Positions 1 through 8,038 of a stretch of 64,000 bases of DNA are shown here, piece after piece. The notes beneath the pieces were generated by a model. That model was not told the DNA's origin, searched no databases, and saw only the letters and a program-made list of their open reading frames with translations. The translations under genes and the position numbers were made by a program. The stretch lies in assembly GCF_006438925.1 (NCBI RefSeq), contig NZ_RCZA01000010.1, positions 186,001 through 250,000 of the forward strand. Reading direction: 5' to 3'. This stretch comes from Pseudomonas mandelii. Lineage in GTDB: Bacteria > Pseudomonadota > Gammaproteobacteria > Pseudomonadales > Pseudomonadaceae. How positions within the stretch are numbered: position 1 is the stretch's first letter; every line of letters begins with the position of its first letter.

Positions 1-1
1 C

Positions 2-403
2 GATGCAGACGGGCAGCCGAGTACTGATGCGAACGTGGTACTCGATGCCGGCGCGATGCTGACGTTCGGCGGGCACAAGGGCTCGGCGCTGGCTGCCATG
101 GTGGAGTTGATCGCCGGGCCGTTGATTGGTGACCTGACCAGCGCCGAGTCGCTGGCTTATGACGCGGGCAGCAAGTCGTCGCCGTACCACGGCGAGCTGA
201 TCATCGCCCTCGATCCGCGACGCTTTCTCGGCGAGGCCACCGAGCAGCATCTGGCTCGTGCCGAAGTGATGTTCCAAAGCATACAAGGGCAGGGCGCACG
301 CTTGCCGTCGCAACGGCGTTACGAGGCGCGCGCACGCAGTTTGGTGGAGGGCGTGCAGATTCCTGAAGCCTTGTACAACGACTTGAAGGCACTGCTGGGC
401 TGA
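2..403 (+). CDS. Delta1-pyrroline-2-carboxylate reductase (Ldh_2 family), 3' fragment
   Basis: This is the C-terminal part (about 133 residues) of a malate/L-lactate dehydrogenase 2 superfamily enzyme; the frame is open to the window edge, so the true start lies upstream. The visible stretch FGGHKGSALAAMVE is the conserved GGHKG segment of this family, which in Pseudomonas contains the NAD(P)H-dependent reductases of cyclic imines (delta1-pyrroline-2-carboxylate and delta1-piperideine-2-carboxylate). Such an enzyme converts pyrroline-2-carboxylate to L-proline. The next genes belong to hydroxyproline catabolism, and the aconitase-X protein near 8-9.8 kb would produce exactly this imine from cis-3-hydroxyproline, so the role as pyrroline-2-carboxylate reductase fits the context. 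It is on the plus strand, convergent with the aldehyde dehydrogenase. The assignment to imine rather than malate or lactate is inferred. Confidence 0.8.
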   Translation, partial: DADGQPSTDANVVLDAGAMLTFGGHKGSALAAMVELIAGPLIGDLTSAESLAYDAGSKSSPYHGELIIALDPRRFLGEATEQHLARAEVMFQSIQGQGARLPSQRRYEARARSLVEGVQIPEALYNDLKALLG

Positions 404-425
404 AGAAACGGGGGGCGCCCAACCC

Positions 426-515
426 TGTGGGAGCGAGCCTGCTCGCGATAGCGGTCTGACATTCAGCACATGTGTTGAATGTTAATCCCTCATCGCGAGC
501 AAGCTCGCTCCCACA
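426..515. repeat. REP pair (REPIN) of the GGGAGCGAGCCTGCTCGCG class
   Basis: Two inverted copies of a REP unit flank a short spacer: TGTGGGAGCGAGCCTGCTCGC begins at 426 and its inverse complement ends at 515. It lies between the convergent reductase and aldehyde dehydrogenase genes. This REP class is common in intergenic spaces of fluorescens-group Pseudomonas. When transcribed it would fold into a long hairpin and may limit read-through between the convergent genes. Confidence 0.9.
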
Positions 516-533
516 GTAGGTCGCTGGTGTTTT

Positions 534-2114
534 TTAAACCCGGTCGCGATGGCTGTTGCCGTCGACCAGACGGGCGATGCCCAGCGGATTGGCGTTTTGC
601 AGTGCCTCGGGCAAGAGCGCATCCGGGCAGTTCTGGTAGCACACCGGGCGCAGGAAACGCTCGATGGCCAGGCTGCCGACCGAGGTGCCACGGGCATCGG
701 AGGTGGCCGGGTAGGGGCCGCCATGCACCATCGCATCGCAGACTTCGACGCCGGTCGGGTAGCCGTTGAACAGTACGCGTCCGACCTTCTGTTCAAGCAG
801 CGGCAGCAGTTCGCTATGAGTTCGCAGGTCACCGGCTTCGGCAATCAGGGTGGCCGTCAGTTGACCGTGCAAACTCTGCAACGCCCGTTGCAGTTCGGCC
901 TTGTCGGCCACTTCCACCAACACGGTAGTCGGGCCGAAGACTTCTTCCTGCAACAGCGGGTCGCCGTTGAGCAGCAGGCTGACGTCGGCCTTGAACAGCT
1001 GCGGTTGGGCCTGCTGGCCCTGTTGTTCGCGACCGGCCAGGTGGCTGATGTGCGGATGCGCGTGCAGCGCCTGCACGCCCTTGGCGTAGCTGGTTAACGT
1101 GCCGGCGTTGAGCATGGTTTGCCCCGGCTGGTCGGCCATTACCGCACTGAGCGATTGAATAAATGCGCTGAATTCAGGGGAGCGAATGCCTATCACCAAT
1201 CCGGGGTTGGTGCAGAACTGGCCGCAGCCGAGCACCACTGACGCGGCGAGTTCACTGGCGATTTTCTCGCCGCGCCGTTGCAGGGCTTCGGGCAATACCA
1301 GCACCGGATTGATGCTGCTCATTTCGGCAAACACCGGAATCGGCTGAGGCCGCGCGGCGGCCATGTCGCAGAGGGCGCGACCGCCCTTGAGCGAACCGGT
1401 AAAGCCCACCGCCTGGATTGCCGGATGCTTGACCAACGCTTCGCCGACACCCGCGCCGTAGATCATGTTGAACACACCGTTGGGCATGCCGGTTTGCTCG
1501 GCTGCGCGGATGATCGCATCGGCCACGAGCTCGGCCGTCGCCATATGCCCGCTGTGGGCCTTGAACACCACCGGGCAACCGGCAGCCAGGGCGGCAGCGG
1601 TGTCGCCACCGGCGGTGGAGAATGCCAACGGGAAATTGCTCGCACCGACCACCGCGACCGGGCCAACGCCGATCCGGTACTGACGCAGATCCACACGTGG
1701 CAGCGGCTGACGGTCGGGCAAGGCCCGGTCGATGCGCGCGCCATAGAAATCGCCACGGCGCAGGACCTGAGCGAACAGGCGCATTTGGCCGCTGGTACGG
1801 CCGCGCTCACCCTGAATGCGCCCGGTCGGCAGCGCCGTCTCGCGGGTGACCAGGGCAACGAACTCATCGCCCAGCGCCTCCAGTTGCGCGGCGATGGCCT
1901 CGAGAAATTCCGCGCGCCGGCTCGACGGCAAGTTGCGGAAGGCTGGGTAGGCGGCAGCCGCTGCCTGGGCGGCGGCGTCGACTTCCTCGATGGTGGCTTG
2001 CATGAACGAGTAGGGCAGTGCTTCACCGGTGCTGGCGTCATGGCTTTGCACGGTGATGTTGCCGGCGGCACTGCGCGCACCGCCGATGTAGTTGTGGCCG
2101 ATGATGTGGGGCAT
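534..2114 (-). CDS. Alpha-ketoglutaric semialdehyde dehydrogenase (aldehyde dehydrogenase)
   Basis: A 526-residue NAD(P)-dependent aldehyde dehydrogenase. The nucleotide-binding region GPVAVVGASNFPLAF (about 151-165), the general base E264 (in FAEMSSINP) and the catalytic C301 (in GQFCTNPG) are all visible. The EMSSINP motif and the length of about 525 are typical of the alpha-ketoglutaric semialdehyde dehydrogenase group rather than of the shorter betaine-aldehyde type. In hydroxyproline catabolism this enzyme oxidises 2-oxoglutarate semialdehyde to 2-oxoglutarate, the last step into the TCA cycle. The start at 2114 is chosen because CAGGAGTT precedes it at good spacing; the longer open frame upstream runs into an inverted repeat. 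It follows the MHS symporter and the pyrroline deaminase on the same strand. Substrate is inferred from family and neighbours. Confidence 0.88.
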   Translation of the reverse strand: MPHIIGHNYIGGARSAAGNITVQSHDASTGEALPYSFMQATIEEVDAAAQAAAAAYPAFRNLPSSRRAEFLEAIAAQLEALGDEFVALVTRETALPTGRIQGERGRTSGQMRLFAQVLRRGDFYGARIDRALPDRQPLPRVDLRQYRIGVGPVAVVGASNFPLAFSTAGGDTAAALAAGCPVVFKAHSGHMATAELVADAIIRAAEQTGMPNGVFNMIYGAGVGEALVKHPAIQAVGFTGSLKGGRALCDMAAARPQPIPVFAEMSSINPVLVLPEALQRRGEKIASELAASVVLGCGQFCTNPGLVIGIRSPEFSAFIQSLSAVMADQPGQTMLNAGTLTSYAKGVQALHAHPHISHLAGREQQGQQAQPQLFKADVSLLLNGDPLLQEEVFGPTTVLVEVADKAELQRALQSLHGQLTATLIAEAGDLRTHSELLPLLEQKVGRVLFNGYPTGVEVCDAMVHGGPYPATSDARGTSVGSLAIERFLRPVCYQNCPDALLPEALQNANPLGIARLVDGNSHRDRV

Positions 2115-2168
2115 GAATAACTCCTGTCGAAATGTGAGGCCAAATACGTTGCCAGGTGCGGCGTATGA

Positions 2169-2305
2169 CCTGTAGCAGCTGCCGAAGGCTGCGTTCGACG
2201 GCGAAGCCGTCGTAAAACCATGCAACGCGGTGTCACAGTCACACCGTGTCGCCAGTATTGACGACCGCTACGCGCCCGAACGCAGCCTGCGGCAGCTGCT
2301 ACAGG
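2169..2305. repeat. Inverted repeat with arms containing GCAGCTGCCGNAGGCTGCG
   Basis: A roughly 29 bp sequence beginning CCTGTAGCAGCTGCCGAAGG at 2169 recurs as its inverse complement ending at 2305, with about 80 bp of spacer that contains further small palindromes. It sits between the symporter and the aldehyde dehydrogenase inside an otherwise co-directional gene set. It resembles a second Pseudomonas REP family and could attenuate transcription or stabilise upstream mRNA. Confidence 0.8.
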
Positions 2306-2318
2306 TTGCGTATTGAGG

Positions 2319-3716
2319 TCAAGCCAGAGAATCACCCCGACGTGCGCTGGCGGGTTCGGCGTTGTCCAGAGCAGCGATCCGAGCTGCGGATTCGCTATCC
2401 ACCAGGTGCAGCGACTTACCACGGGTTTCCCGCGTCAGGCCGACGGCGACAATAGAGATCAGCGCGGCGCCGACCAGGTACCAGGCGATCGGTGTCGAGC
2501 TGTGGTACTTGTTGAGCAGGGTGAGGGCAATCAGCGGCGCCAATGAGCCGGCGAAAATCGGTGCCACCTGGTAGCACAGGGACAACGCGGTGTAGCGCAC
2601 GTGGGTCGGGAACATTTCAGCCATCAGCGCCGAGTAGGGCGCGTAGGTCATCGACTCGATCGCCAGGCCCAGGGTGATGGCCCCGATGATCAGCCAGTTA
2701 TTGCCGGTGTCCATCATCGGGAAGCCGATGAAACCCCAGAATGCGGTGAGGATCGCACCCGTCAGGTACACCGGTTTGCGCCCGACCAGGTCGGACAGAT
2801 ACCCCATCAGCGGGATCATGAAGAAATGCAGCAAGTGCGCGCCGAACATCAGAAACAGAATCTCTGAGGTGTCCTTGTGCACGACCAGTTTCAGGTAGGT
2901 AATCGAGAAGGTCACGACGGTGTAGTAAAGGATGTTCTCGGCAAACCGCGCGCCGATGCCGACCAGCACCGCACGCCAGTGATGACGCAGCACTTCCACC
3001 ACGCCCAATTGCTGTTGCTTGTTTTGCGCCTGACGGGCCTGGGCTTCCTTGAAGATCGGCGCGTCATCGACGCTGGTGCGAATCCAGTAGCCGATCAGCA
3101 CCACCACCGCCGAGAACCAGAACGCGACACGCCAGCCCCACGCGAGGAATTGCGCCTCCGACAGGTTCGACGACAACAGCAGCAATGCGACGGTCGCCAC
3201 CAGGTTACCGGCCGGGACACCGGCTTGCGGCCAACTGGCCCAGAAGCCTCGGCGATTGTCCGGGCAGTGTTCGGACACCAGCAGAATCGCACCGCCCCAT
3301 TCCCCGCCGAAGGCGAAACCCTGGATCAGCCGCAGCAGCACCAGTAACACGGGCGCGGCGTAGCCGATCTGGTCGAAACCGGGCAGGCAACCCATCAGGA
3401 ACGTGGTGATGCCAACCACCACCAGGCTCAATTGCAGCAGGCGTTTGCGGCCGAACTTGTCACCGTAGTGACCGAACACCAGGCCACCCAACGGACGGGC
3501 AAGAAAGCCGACGGCATACAGGGCGAAGGCGGCGAGGATGCCATCGATCGGGCTGTCGGTCTGGCGAAAAAACAGCTGGCCGAAGACCAGTGCCGAGGCG
3601 GTGCCGTAGAGAAAGAATTCATACCATTCGGCGACGGTGCCGGCCATGGCCGCGGCCACGACACGTTTGAGTCCCGAGGGTGTGCTTGCGCGGGCGGTGC
3701 TGTGAGGATTGGGCAT
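2319..3716 (-). CDS. MFS metabolite:H+ symporter (MHS family)
   Basis: A 465-residue inner-membrane transporter with about twelve hydrophobic segments. The N-terminal motif TVAEWYEFFLYGTA, the loop GHYGDKFGRKRLL and the segment IQGFAFGGEWGGA are characteristic of the metabolite:H+ symporter branch of the MFS (relatives of ProP, KgtP and ShiA). It lies between the pyrroline deaminase and the ketoglutarate-semialdehyde dehydrogenase, so hydroxyproline, a related cyclic amino acid or 2-oxoglutarate is the plausible substrate; sequence alone does not decide. The start at 3716 has an AGGAAA Shine-Dalgarno upstream, and the longer upstream extension in the open frame shows no membrane or domain features. 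Together with the ABC importer at 6-10.6 kb it gives the locus two uptake routes. Confidence 0.85.
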   Translation of the reverse strand: MPNPHSTARASTPSGLKRVVAAAMAGTVAEWYEFFLYGTASALVFGQLFFRQTDSPIDGILAAFALYAVGFLARPLGGLVFGHYGDKFGRKRLLQLSLVVVGITTFLMGCLPGFDQIGYAAPVLLVLLRLIQGFAFGGEWGGAILLVSEHCPDNRRGFWASWPQAGVPAGNLVATVALLLLSSNLSEAQFLAWGWRVAFWFSAVVVLIGYWIRTSVDDAPIFKEAQARQAQNKQQQLGVVEVLRHHWRAVLVGIGARFAENILYYTVVTFSITYLKLVVHKDTSEILFLMFGAHLLHFFMIPLMGYLSDLVGRKPVYLTGAILTAFWGFIGFPMMDTGNNWLIIGAITLGLAIESMTYAPYSALMAEMFPTHVRYTALSLCYQVAPIFAGSLAPLIALTLLNKYHSSTPIAWYLVGAALISIVAVGLTRETRGKSLHLVDSESAARIAALDNAEPASARRGDSLA

Positions 3717-3786
3717 GCTGACGTTTCCTGTAGAGGCGCAAAGACAGGCAGCCGGGCCGGGTCCCAAGGACCCGCCCGGCAATCAC

Positions 3787-4704
3787 TCAGAGACCGACGT
3801 CCGGCAGTTCCGGACGGTTGGCCAGGGCCTTGGCCATGATCTGCTCGACGAAAACCCGATCGGCTTCCGGCAGGGCCAGGCGTGGCGGACGGGTCAGGGC
3901 GCTGCCGCGACCGGCGATGGCTTCGCACAGCTTGATGCACTGCACCAGGTCGGCACGGGCGTCGAGGTGCAGGATCGGCATCAGCCATTCGTAGATTGGC
4001 ATGGCTTCGGCGAAGCGACCGGCCTTGGCCAGGCGAAAGATGGTTTCACCTTCTTTCGGGAACACGTTGGACATGCCCGAGACCCAGCCTTCGGCCCCCA
4101 CTGCGATGCTTTCCAGCACCACGTCATCGAGGCCGGCGAACAGCACAAAACGGTCGCCCACTTCATTGCGCACGTCGATGAAACGACGGGTGTCGCCGGA
4201 GGAATCCTTGAAGCACACCACGTTGTCGCAGTCGGCCAGGGAAATCAGGATGTCCGGGGTGACGTCGTTTTTGTAGATCGGCGGGTTGTTGTAAACCATC
4301 AGCGGTACGTCGGCATTTTTCGCCACGTAGCGGTAGTGCTCGGCGGTCTCGAATGGCTTGGAACCGTAGACCAGCGCCGGCATCAGCATGACCCCGTCAA
4401 CGCCGACCCGGCGCACGGCATTGGCGACCTTGGCCGCTTGAATGCTGGTGAATTCGGCCACACCGCAGATCACCGGCACGCGGCCGCGGGAAGCGTCGAC
4501 CGCGACTTCGGTCACGGCGATTTTTTCTTCGGCGGTCAGCGAGGTGTTTTCCCCCACCGAACCGCACACCACCAGGCCCGACACGCCGTCACGGATCACG
4601 TTGGAAATCACTTGGTGGGTTTTTTCCAGGTTGATGGAGAAGTCGTCGTTGAATTGAGTGGTCACCGCGGGGAAGACGCCACTCCAGTTAATGCGCTTGC
4701 TCAT
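3787..4704 (-). CDS. lhpC: Delta1-pyrroline-4-hydroxy-2-carboxylate deaminase (DapA family)
   Basis: A 305-residue class I aldolase-fold protein of the dihydrodipicolinate synthase superfamily. The Schiff-base lysine is K166 (in VVCFKDSSGDT), the accessory tyrosine is Y138 (in MVYNNPP), and GSVGENTSL (48-56) is the substrate-carboxylate loop. In hydroxyproline pathways this family member hydrolyses and deaminates delta1-pyrroline-4-hydroxy-2-carboxylate to 2-oxoglutarate semialdehyde. The start at 4704 has GGAGG just upstream. Directly upstream at 4727-4746 lies a palindromic operator shared with two other promoters of this locus, so it probably heads its own operon (deaminase, symporter, dehydrogenase). 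The gene symbol follows Pseudomonas aeruginosa usage from memory. Confidence 0.85.
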   Translation of the reverse strand: MSKRINWSGVFPAVTTQFNDDFSINLEKTHQVISNVIRDGVSGLVVCGSVGENTSLTAEEKIAVTEVAVDASRGRVPVICGVAEFTSIQAAKVANAVRRVGVDGVMLMPALVYGSKPFETAEHYRYVAKNADVPLMVYNNPPIYKNDVTPDILISLADCDNVVCFKDSSGDTRRFIDVRNEVGDRFVLFAGLDDVVLESIAVGAEGWVSGMSNVFPKEGETIFRLAKAGRFAEAMPIYEWLMPILHLDARADLVQCIKLCEAIAGRGSALTRPPRLALPEADRVFVEQIMAKALANRPELPDVGL

Positions 4705-4726
4705 TGTTGCCTCCGGTTCGTTAATT

Positions 4727-4746
4727 GTATTTCGTATACGATATTT
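4727..4746. promoter_or_regulatory. Candidate GntR operator 1
   Basis: GTATTTCGTATACGATATTT contains a GTATAC palindrome and on the minus strand reads AAATATCGTATACGAAATAC. It is nearly identical to sites at 10681-10700 and 16051-16070. It lies 22 bp upstream of the deaminase start, inside the 137 bp gap after the racemase-like gene, where a promoter is expected. The third copy lies in front of the GntR gene itself, which makes that protein the likely binder. Confidence 0.75.
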
Positions 4747-4841
4747 CAAGTAAGAAGACTCGGCCAGTGCTTTTTTCAGTTCTGAGGGGGTTTTTGCTAG
4801 CCGTTGGTCAGAGATTTGGGTGAGGTTTTGTAAGGCTGTGC

Positions 4842-5870
4842 TCAGGCCCCAGGCCAGGTGTCGGACAGTCGATAGCCTTGTGGCCACGGATCGCTCGGAT
4901 CGAGCAGCAACTGATGGGTGCCGGTGATCCAGGCTCGGCCGGAAATGCACGGGTAGATCGCCGGGCGTCCCGCCACTTCCGTCAGCGAATCGATGCGGCA
5001 GTGAAACTCGGAACCGATGATCGAACGGCCGATAAAACGCTCGCCGACCTGCATCAAGCCCTTGGCCTGCAGCACCGCCATACGCGCCGAGCAGCCGGTG
5101 CCGGTCGGCGAACGGTCGATCTTGCCGGGTTGAATCACCACCGCGTTGGCGCCGGTGGCGATGCCATTTTCATAGACGAGGGGAGCCGCGATCTGGCAGA
5201 AGGAAATGTGCGACCACTCAGGGTTCAGTGGATGGACGAAGCCCAGTTGTTCATTGGCCGCGCGGGTGATTTTCAGCCCGGCCTCGACCAGTTCGGCCGC
5301 CTCATCAGGACGAATGGAAAAGCCCAGGCGCTTGGCATCGGCAATCACAAAACTGTCGCCGCCGTACGCGGTGTCGACCTGCAATGAGCCGACGCCTTCA
5401 ACTTCGATCCAGGCGTCGAGGCGGTCAGCGAAGGAGGGCACATTCTTGATTTCCACCCGTTCGACCTTGCCGTCACGGCAGTCGGCCACCGCTTCGATCA
5501 GCCCGCCCGGGGCTTCGAGCACCAGCCGGGTTTGCGGTTCGGCCATTGGCAGGATGCCGCTGTCGAGCAACACGGTGGCCACGCACAGCGAGTTGGAGCC
5601 GGACATCGGCGGTGTGTCGGCGGGTTCCATGATGATCCAGGCCATCTGCGCCCGCGGATCCTTGGCCGGCACCAGCAGGTTGACGTGACGAAACACGCCA
5701 CCGCGCGGCTCGTTGAGGACGAAGTTGCGCAAGGTCTGATCCTTGGCAATCCAGCGCGACTGTTCCCACACGGTGGCCCCGGGCGGTGGCGCGACGCCGC
5801 CGACGATCACGTCGCCGACTTCGCCTTCGGCGTGGCAGCTGACTACATGGATGACTTTCGATGAGCGCAT
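4842..5870 (-). CDS. Proline racemase family protein lacking both catalytic cysteines (putative hydroxyproline dehydratase)
   Basis: A 342-residue member of the proline racemase superfamily. In true racemases and 4-hydroxyproline epimerases two cysteines act as acid and base in MCGHG and DRSPCGTG. Here the equivalents read MSGSN (S90, with S92 in place of the His) and DRSPTGTG (T256), so both are replaced. Known trans-3-hydroxy-L-proline dehydratases of the family carry a Cys/Thr pair, so a dehydratase or another non-racemising activity is more likely than two-base epimerisation. The canonical epimerase is present separately at 14306-15238. The gene lies between the ABC importer ATPase and the deaminase. 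Exact substrate cannot be read from the sequence. Confidence 0.75.
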   Translation of the reverse strand: MRSSKVIHVVSCHAEGEVGDVIVGGVAPPPGATVWEQSRWIAKDQTLRNFVLNEPRGGVFRHVNLLVPAKDPRAQMAWIIMEPADTPPMSGSNSLCVATVLLDSGILPMAEPQTRLVLEAPGGLIEAVADCRDGKVERVEIKNVPSFADRLDAWIEVEGVGSLQVDTAYGGDSFVIADAKRLGFSIRPDEAAELVEAGLKITRAANEQLGFVHPLNPEWSHISFCQIAAPLVYENGIATGANAVVIQPGKIDRSPTGTGCSARMAVLQAKGLMQVGERFIGRSIIGSEFHCRIDSLTEVAGRPAIYPCISGRAWITGTHQLLLDPSDPWPQGYRLSDTWPGA

Positions 5871-5900
5871 GGTTTGCTCCTTGTTTTGTCTATTAGGGCC

Positions 5901-5988
5901 TCATCGCGAGCAGGCTCGCTCCCACATTTGACCGAGTTCTTCCAGAAGAAATGCGATCGAATGTGGGAGCGAGCCTGCTCGCGAAGGG
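5901..5988. repeat. REP pair (REPIN), same class as at 426-515
   Basis: TCATCGCGAGCAGGCTCGCT starts at 5901 and its inverse-complement partner TGTGGGAGCGAGCCTGCTCG ends by 5988, with about 35 bp between them. It separates the ABC ATPase gene from the racemase-like gene, which are otherwise co-directional, so it may form a hairpin that differentially protects or terminates the importer mRNA. Confidence 0.9.
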
Positions 5989-5996
5989 GTCATCCG

Positions 5997-6719
5997 TTAC
6001 TTCACTGATTTCAAAAAGGCTGCGGTTTCCGCGTGCACCGGGTTGCCGATGACCTGGTCGGGCGAGCCGATCTCGTGCACCAGGCCATTGCGAAAGAACG
6101 CCACGCGGTCGGACACATCGCGGGCGAAGCGGATTTCGTGGGTCACCAGGACCATGGTCATGCCGTCTTCGGCGAGCATGCGCATGGTGTCCAGCACCTC
6201 GCCCACCAGCTGCGGATCGAGGGCCGAAGTGGCTTCGTCGAACAGCATGTAGTCCGGCGACATGGCCAGGGCGCGGGCGATGGCCATGCGCTGTTGCTGG
6301 CCGCCGGAGAGCTTGCCGGGAAAGGCCTTGAGCTTGTCGCCCAAACCGACGTGGGTCAGTTGCTTGACCGCCAGTTCCTCGGCGTCGGCCTTGCTCTTGC
6401 CCAGCACTTTGCGGGGCGCCAGCATCACGTTTTCCAGCACGGTCAGGTGCGGGAACGCGTTCCATTGCTGGAAGACGATGCCGATCTTCTGCCGCAGACG
6501 GTTGAGGTCGGTGGCGCTGTGATGGACCTCGACGCCGTCGACGCGGATGTTGCCTTTCTGGATCGGCTCCAGACCGTTGATGCACATCAGCAGGGTCGAT
6601 TTGCCCGAGCCGGAGCCGCCGATGATCGACACCACCTCGCCCTTGTTCACCGTCAGGTTGACGCCCTTGACCACTTCGAGGTTGCCGAAGGATTTGTGTA
6701 CGTTGTCGATCTCAATCAT
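5997..6719 (-). CDS. Amino-acid ABC transporter ATPase
   Basis: A 240-residue ATP-binding subunit of a polar amino-acid importer (PAAT family, GlnQ/HisP-like). The Walker A is GGSGSGKST (34-42), the signature is LSGGQQQR, the Walker B runs into DEATSALDP, and the switch His is in LVTHEIRFA. Its start overlaps the stop of the adjacent permease gene by 8 bp, so the two are translationally coupled. It is the last gene of the importer set (binding protein, dehydratase, two permeases, ATPase). The setting implies uptake of hydroxyproline or a related cyclic amino acid. Confidence 0.92.
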   Translation of the reverse strand: MIEIDNVHKSFGNLEVVKGVNLTVNKGEVVSIIGGSGSGKSTLLMCINGLEPIQKGNIRVDGVEVHHSATDLNRLRQKIGIVFQQWNAFPHLTVLENVMLAPRKVLGKSKADAEELAVKQLTHVGLGDKLKAFPGKLSGGQQQRMAIARALAMSPDYMLFDEATSALDPQLVGEVLDTMRMLAEDGMTMVLVTHEIRFARDVSDRVAFFRNGLVHEIGSPDQVIGNPVHAETAAFLKSVK

Positions 6720-7362
6720 TTTCTTGCCACCTTCTTTCCAGACGAGCGCCGAGGCGAGCGACCACCAGGCTCATGACGTAGTAGATGAGGCCCGCGATGC
6801 ACAGCACCAGCAGCGGTTCCTGAATGCGGGTCACGATGGTTTGCGAGGCGCGCAGCAGTTCGACGATGCCGATCCACATCACCAGCGCGGTGTCTTTCAT
6901 CACGCTGAGCACCAGGTTCAGCCAGCCGGGAAAGGCCACTCGCGTGGCCATCGGCAGGACGATCCAACGCAGGTCCTGCAGGAAACTCAGGCCCAGTGAA
7001 CGGCTGGCCCGGCGCACGGTGAACGGCACTGACAGCACGCCGCTGCGCACGATCTCGGTGAAGTACGCGGCGGCGTAGACCCCGAGCACAATGCAGCCGA
7101 CGCTGAAGGCGCTGATGTTCAAGCCGACGATGCTTTTCAGCGAGTTAAACAACACAAACTGGATCAGCAACGGCACGCTGCGAAACACGTCCAGCACCCA
7201 CGCCAGTGGCAGGCTGGCGCGCGGCAACAGTGCCCGCAGCAAGCCGAACAGCAGCCCGGCGAAGGAGCCGAGGATGATCGACCAGAACGTGAGTTTCAGA
7301 GTGACCCAGGCGCCATCAAGCAAGAACAACAGGTCATTCCAGGAAAAACTGGTGGTCAACAT
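6712..7362 (-). CDS. Amino-acid ABC transporter permease (second)
   Basis: A 216-residue His/Glu/Gln/Arg-type inner-membrane permease with about five hydrophobic segments and the coupling loop around VRRASRSLGLSFLQDLRWIVLP, where the ATPase docks. The ATG at 7362 is preferred over the GTG six bases upstream because GAGGAGG sits at correct spacing only for the ATG. It pairs with the permease just upstream to form the heterodimeric channel of the importer. Confidence 0.9.
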   Translation of the reverse strand: MLTTSFSWNDLLFLLDGAWVTLKLTFWSIILGSFAGLLFGLLRALLPRASLPLAWVLDVFRSVPLLIQFVLFNSLKSIVGLNISAFSVGCIVLGVYAAAYFTEIVRSGVLSVPFTVRRASRSLGLSFLQDLRWIVLPMATRVAFPGWLNLVLSVMKDTALVMWIGIVELLRASQTIVTRIQEPLLVLCIAGLIYYVMSLVVARLGARLERRWQEND

Positions 7363-7372
7363 GCTCACCTCC

Positions 7373-8038
7373 TCAGTAGCGGAACAGTCGCCAGGCCATC
7401 AGCCGGGCGGCGCCGACGATGGCTTTGGCAATCAGGTAATACAGCGCCGCGGCGATGGCGAAATATTCGAAGGTACGAAACGTCTTGACGTTGTAATCCT
7501 GGGTCACGCCGGTGAGGTCATTGTTCAGCCCGACGATCACCCCCAGCGACGTCATCAGCACCGCCCAGACCATCTGGTTACTCAACGGATAGAAGACGAT
7601 CCGCAGCAGCTGCGGGACGATAATCATCCGGTAAGCCTGAAAGGCACTCATGCCCAGCGAACGCGCAGCGCGCACTTGCGTGCCCGGCACAGCCTTGAGG
7701 CCGCCGCGAAAGTTTTCCGCCAGGTAACCGGCGTTGTTGAAGGTGATCCCGGCCAGCAGCGCGAACCATGAGCTGACGTGCAAATCGAGCGAGCCGAGGC
7801 CGAAGTAGAGGACGTAGATCTGGAACAGCGACGGGGTGTTGCGGGCGATCGACACCCAACCATTGCCGATGCCGCGCAACAACGGTTGTTTGGTTTCGCG
7901 CATCACCGTCAGGGCCAGGGCGATCAGCACGCCGAAGATCATCGACAGCGCGGCGGTCTCGAAGGTGACCCAGGCGCCGGCCAGCATGTCCGGCAGGGCG
8001 CGCAGGGTCGCGCGCCATTGGAAGGTGTAATCAAACAT
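7373..8038 (-). CDS. Amino-acid ABC transporter permease (first)
   Basis: A 221-residue permease of the polar amino-acid importer family. The EAA-type loop VRAARSLGMSAFQAYRMIIVPQ and the hydrophobic segments are clear. Its start overlaps the stop of the aconitase-X gene by 8 bp, which ties import and dehydration of the substrate into one transcript. The second permease starts 10 bp downstream of its stop. Confidence 0.9.
   Translation of the reverse strand: MFDYTFQWRATLRALPDMLAGAWVTFETAALSMIFGVLIALALTVMRETKQPLLRGIGNGWVSIARNTPSLFQIYVLYFGLGSLDLHVSSWFALLAGITFNNAGYLAENFRGGLKAVPGTQVRAARSLGMSAFQAYRMIIVPQLLRIVFYPLSNQMVWAVLMTSLGVIVGLNNDLTGVTQDYNVKTFRTFEYFAIAAALYYLIAKAIVGAARLMAWRLFRY

Noticed and set aside
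3709..4785. Plus-strand 358-codon frame over the deaminase
   Set aside because: Antisense shadow of the DapA-family gene with intact catalytic Lys.
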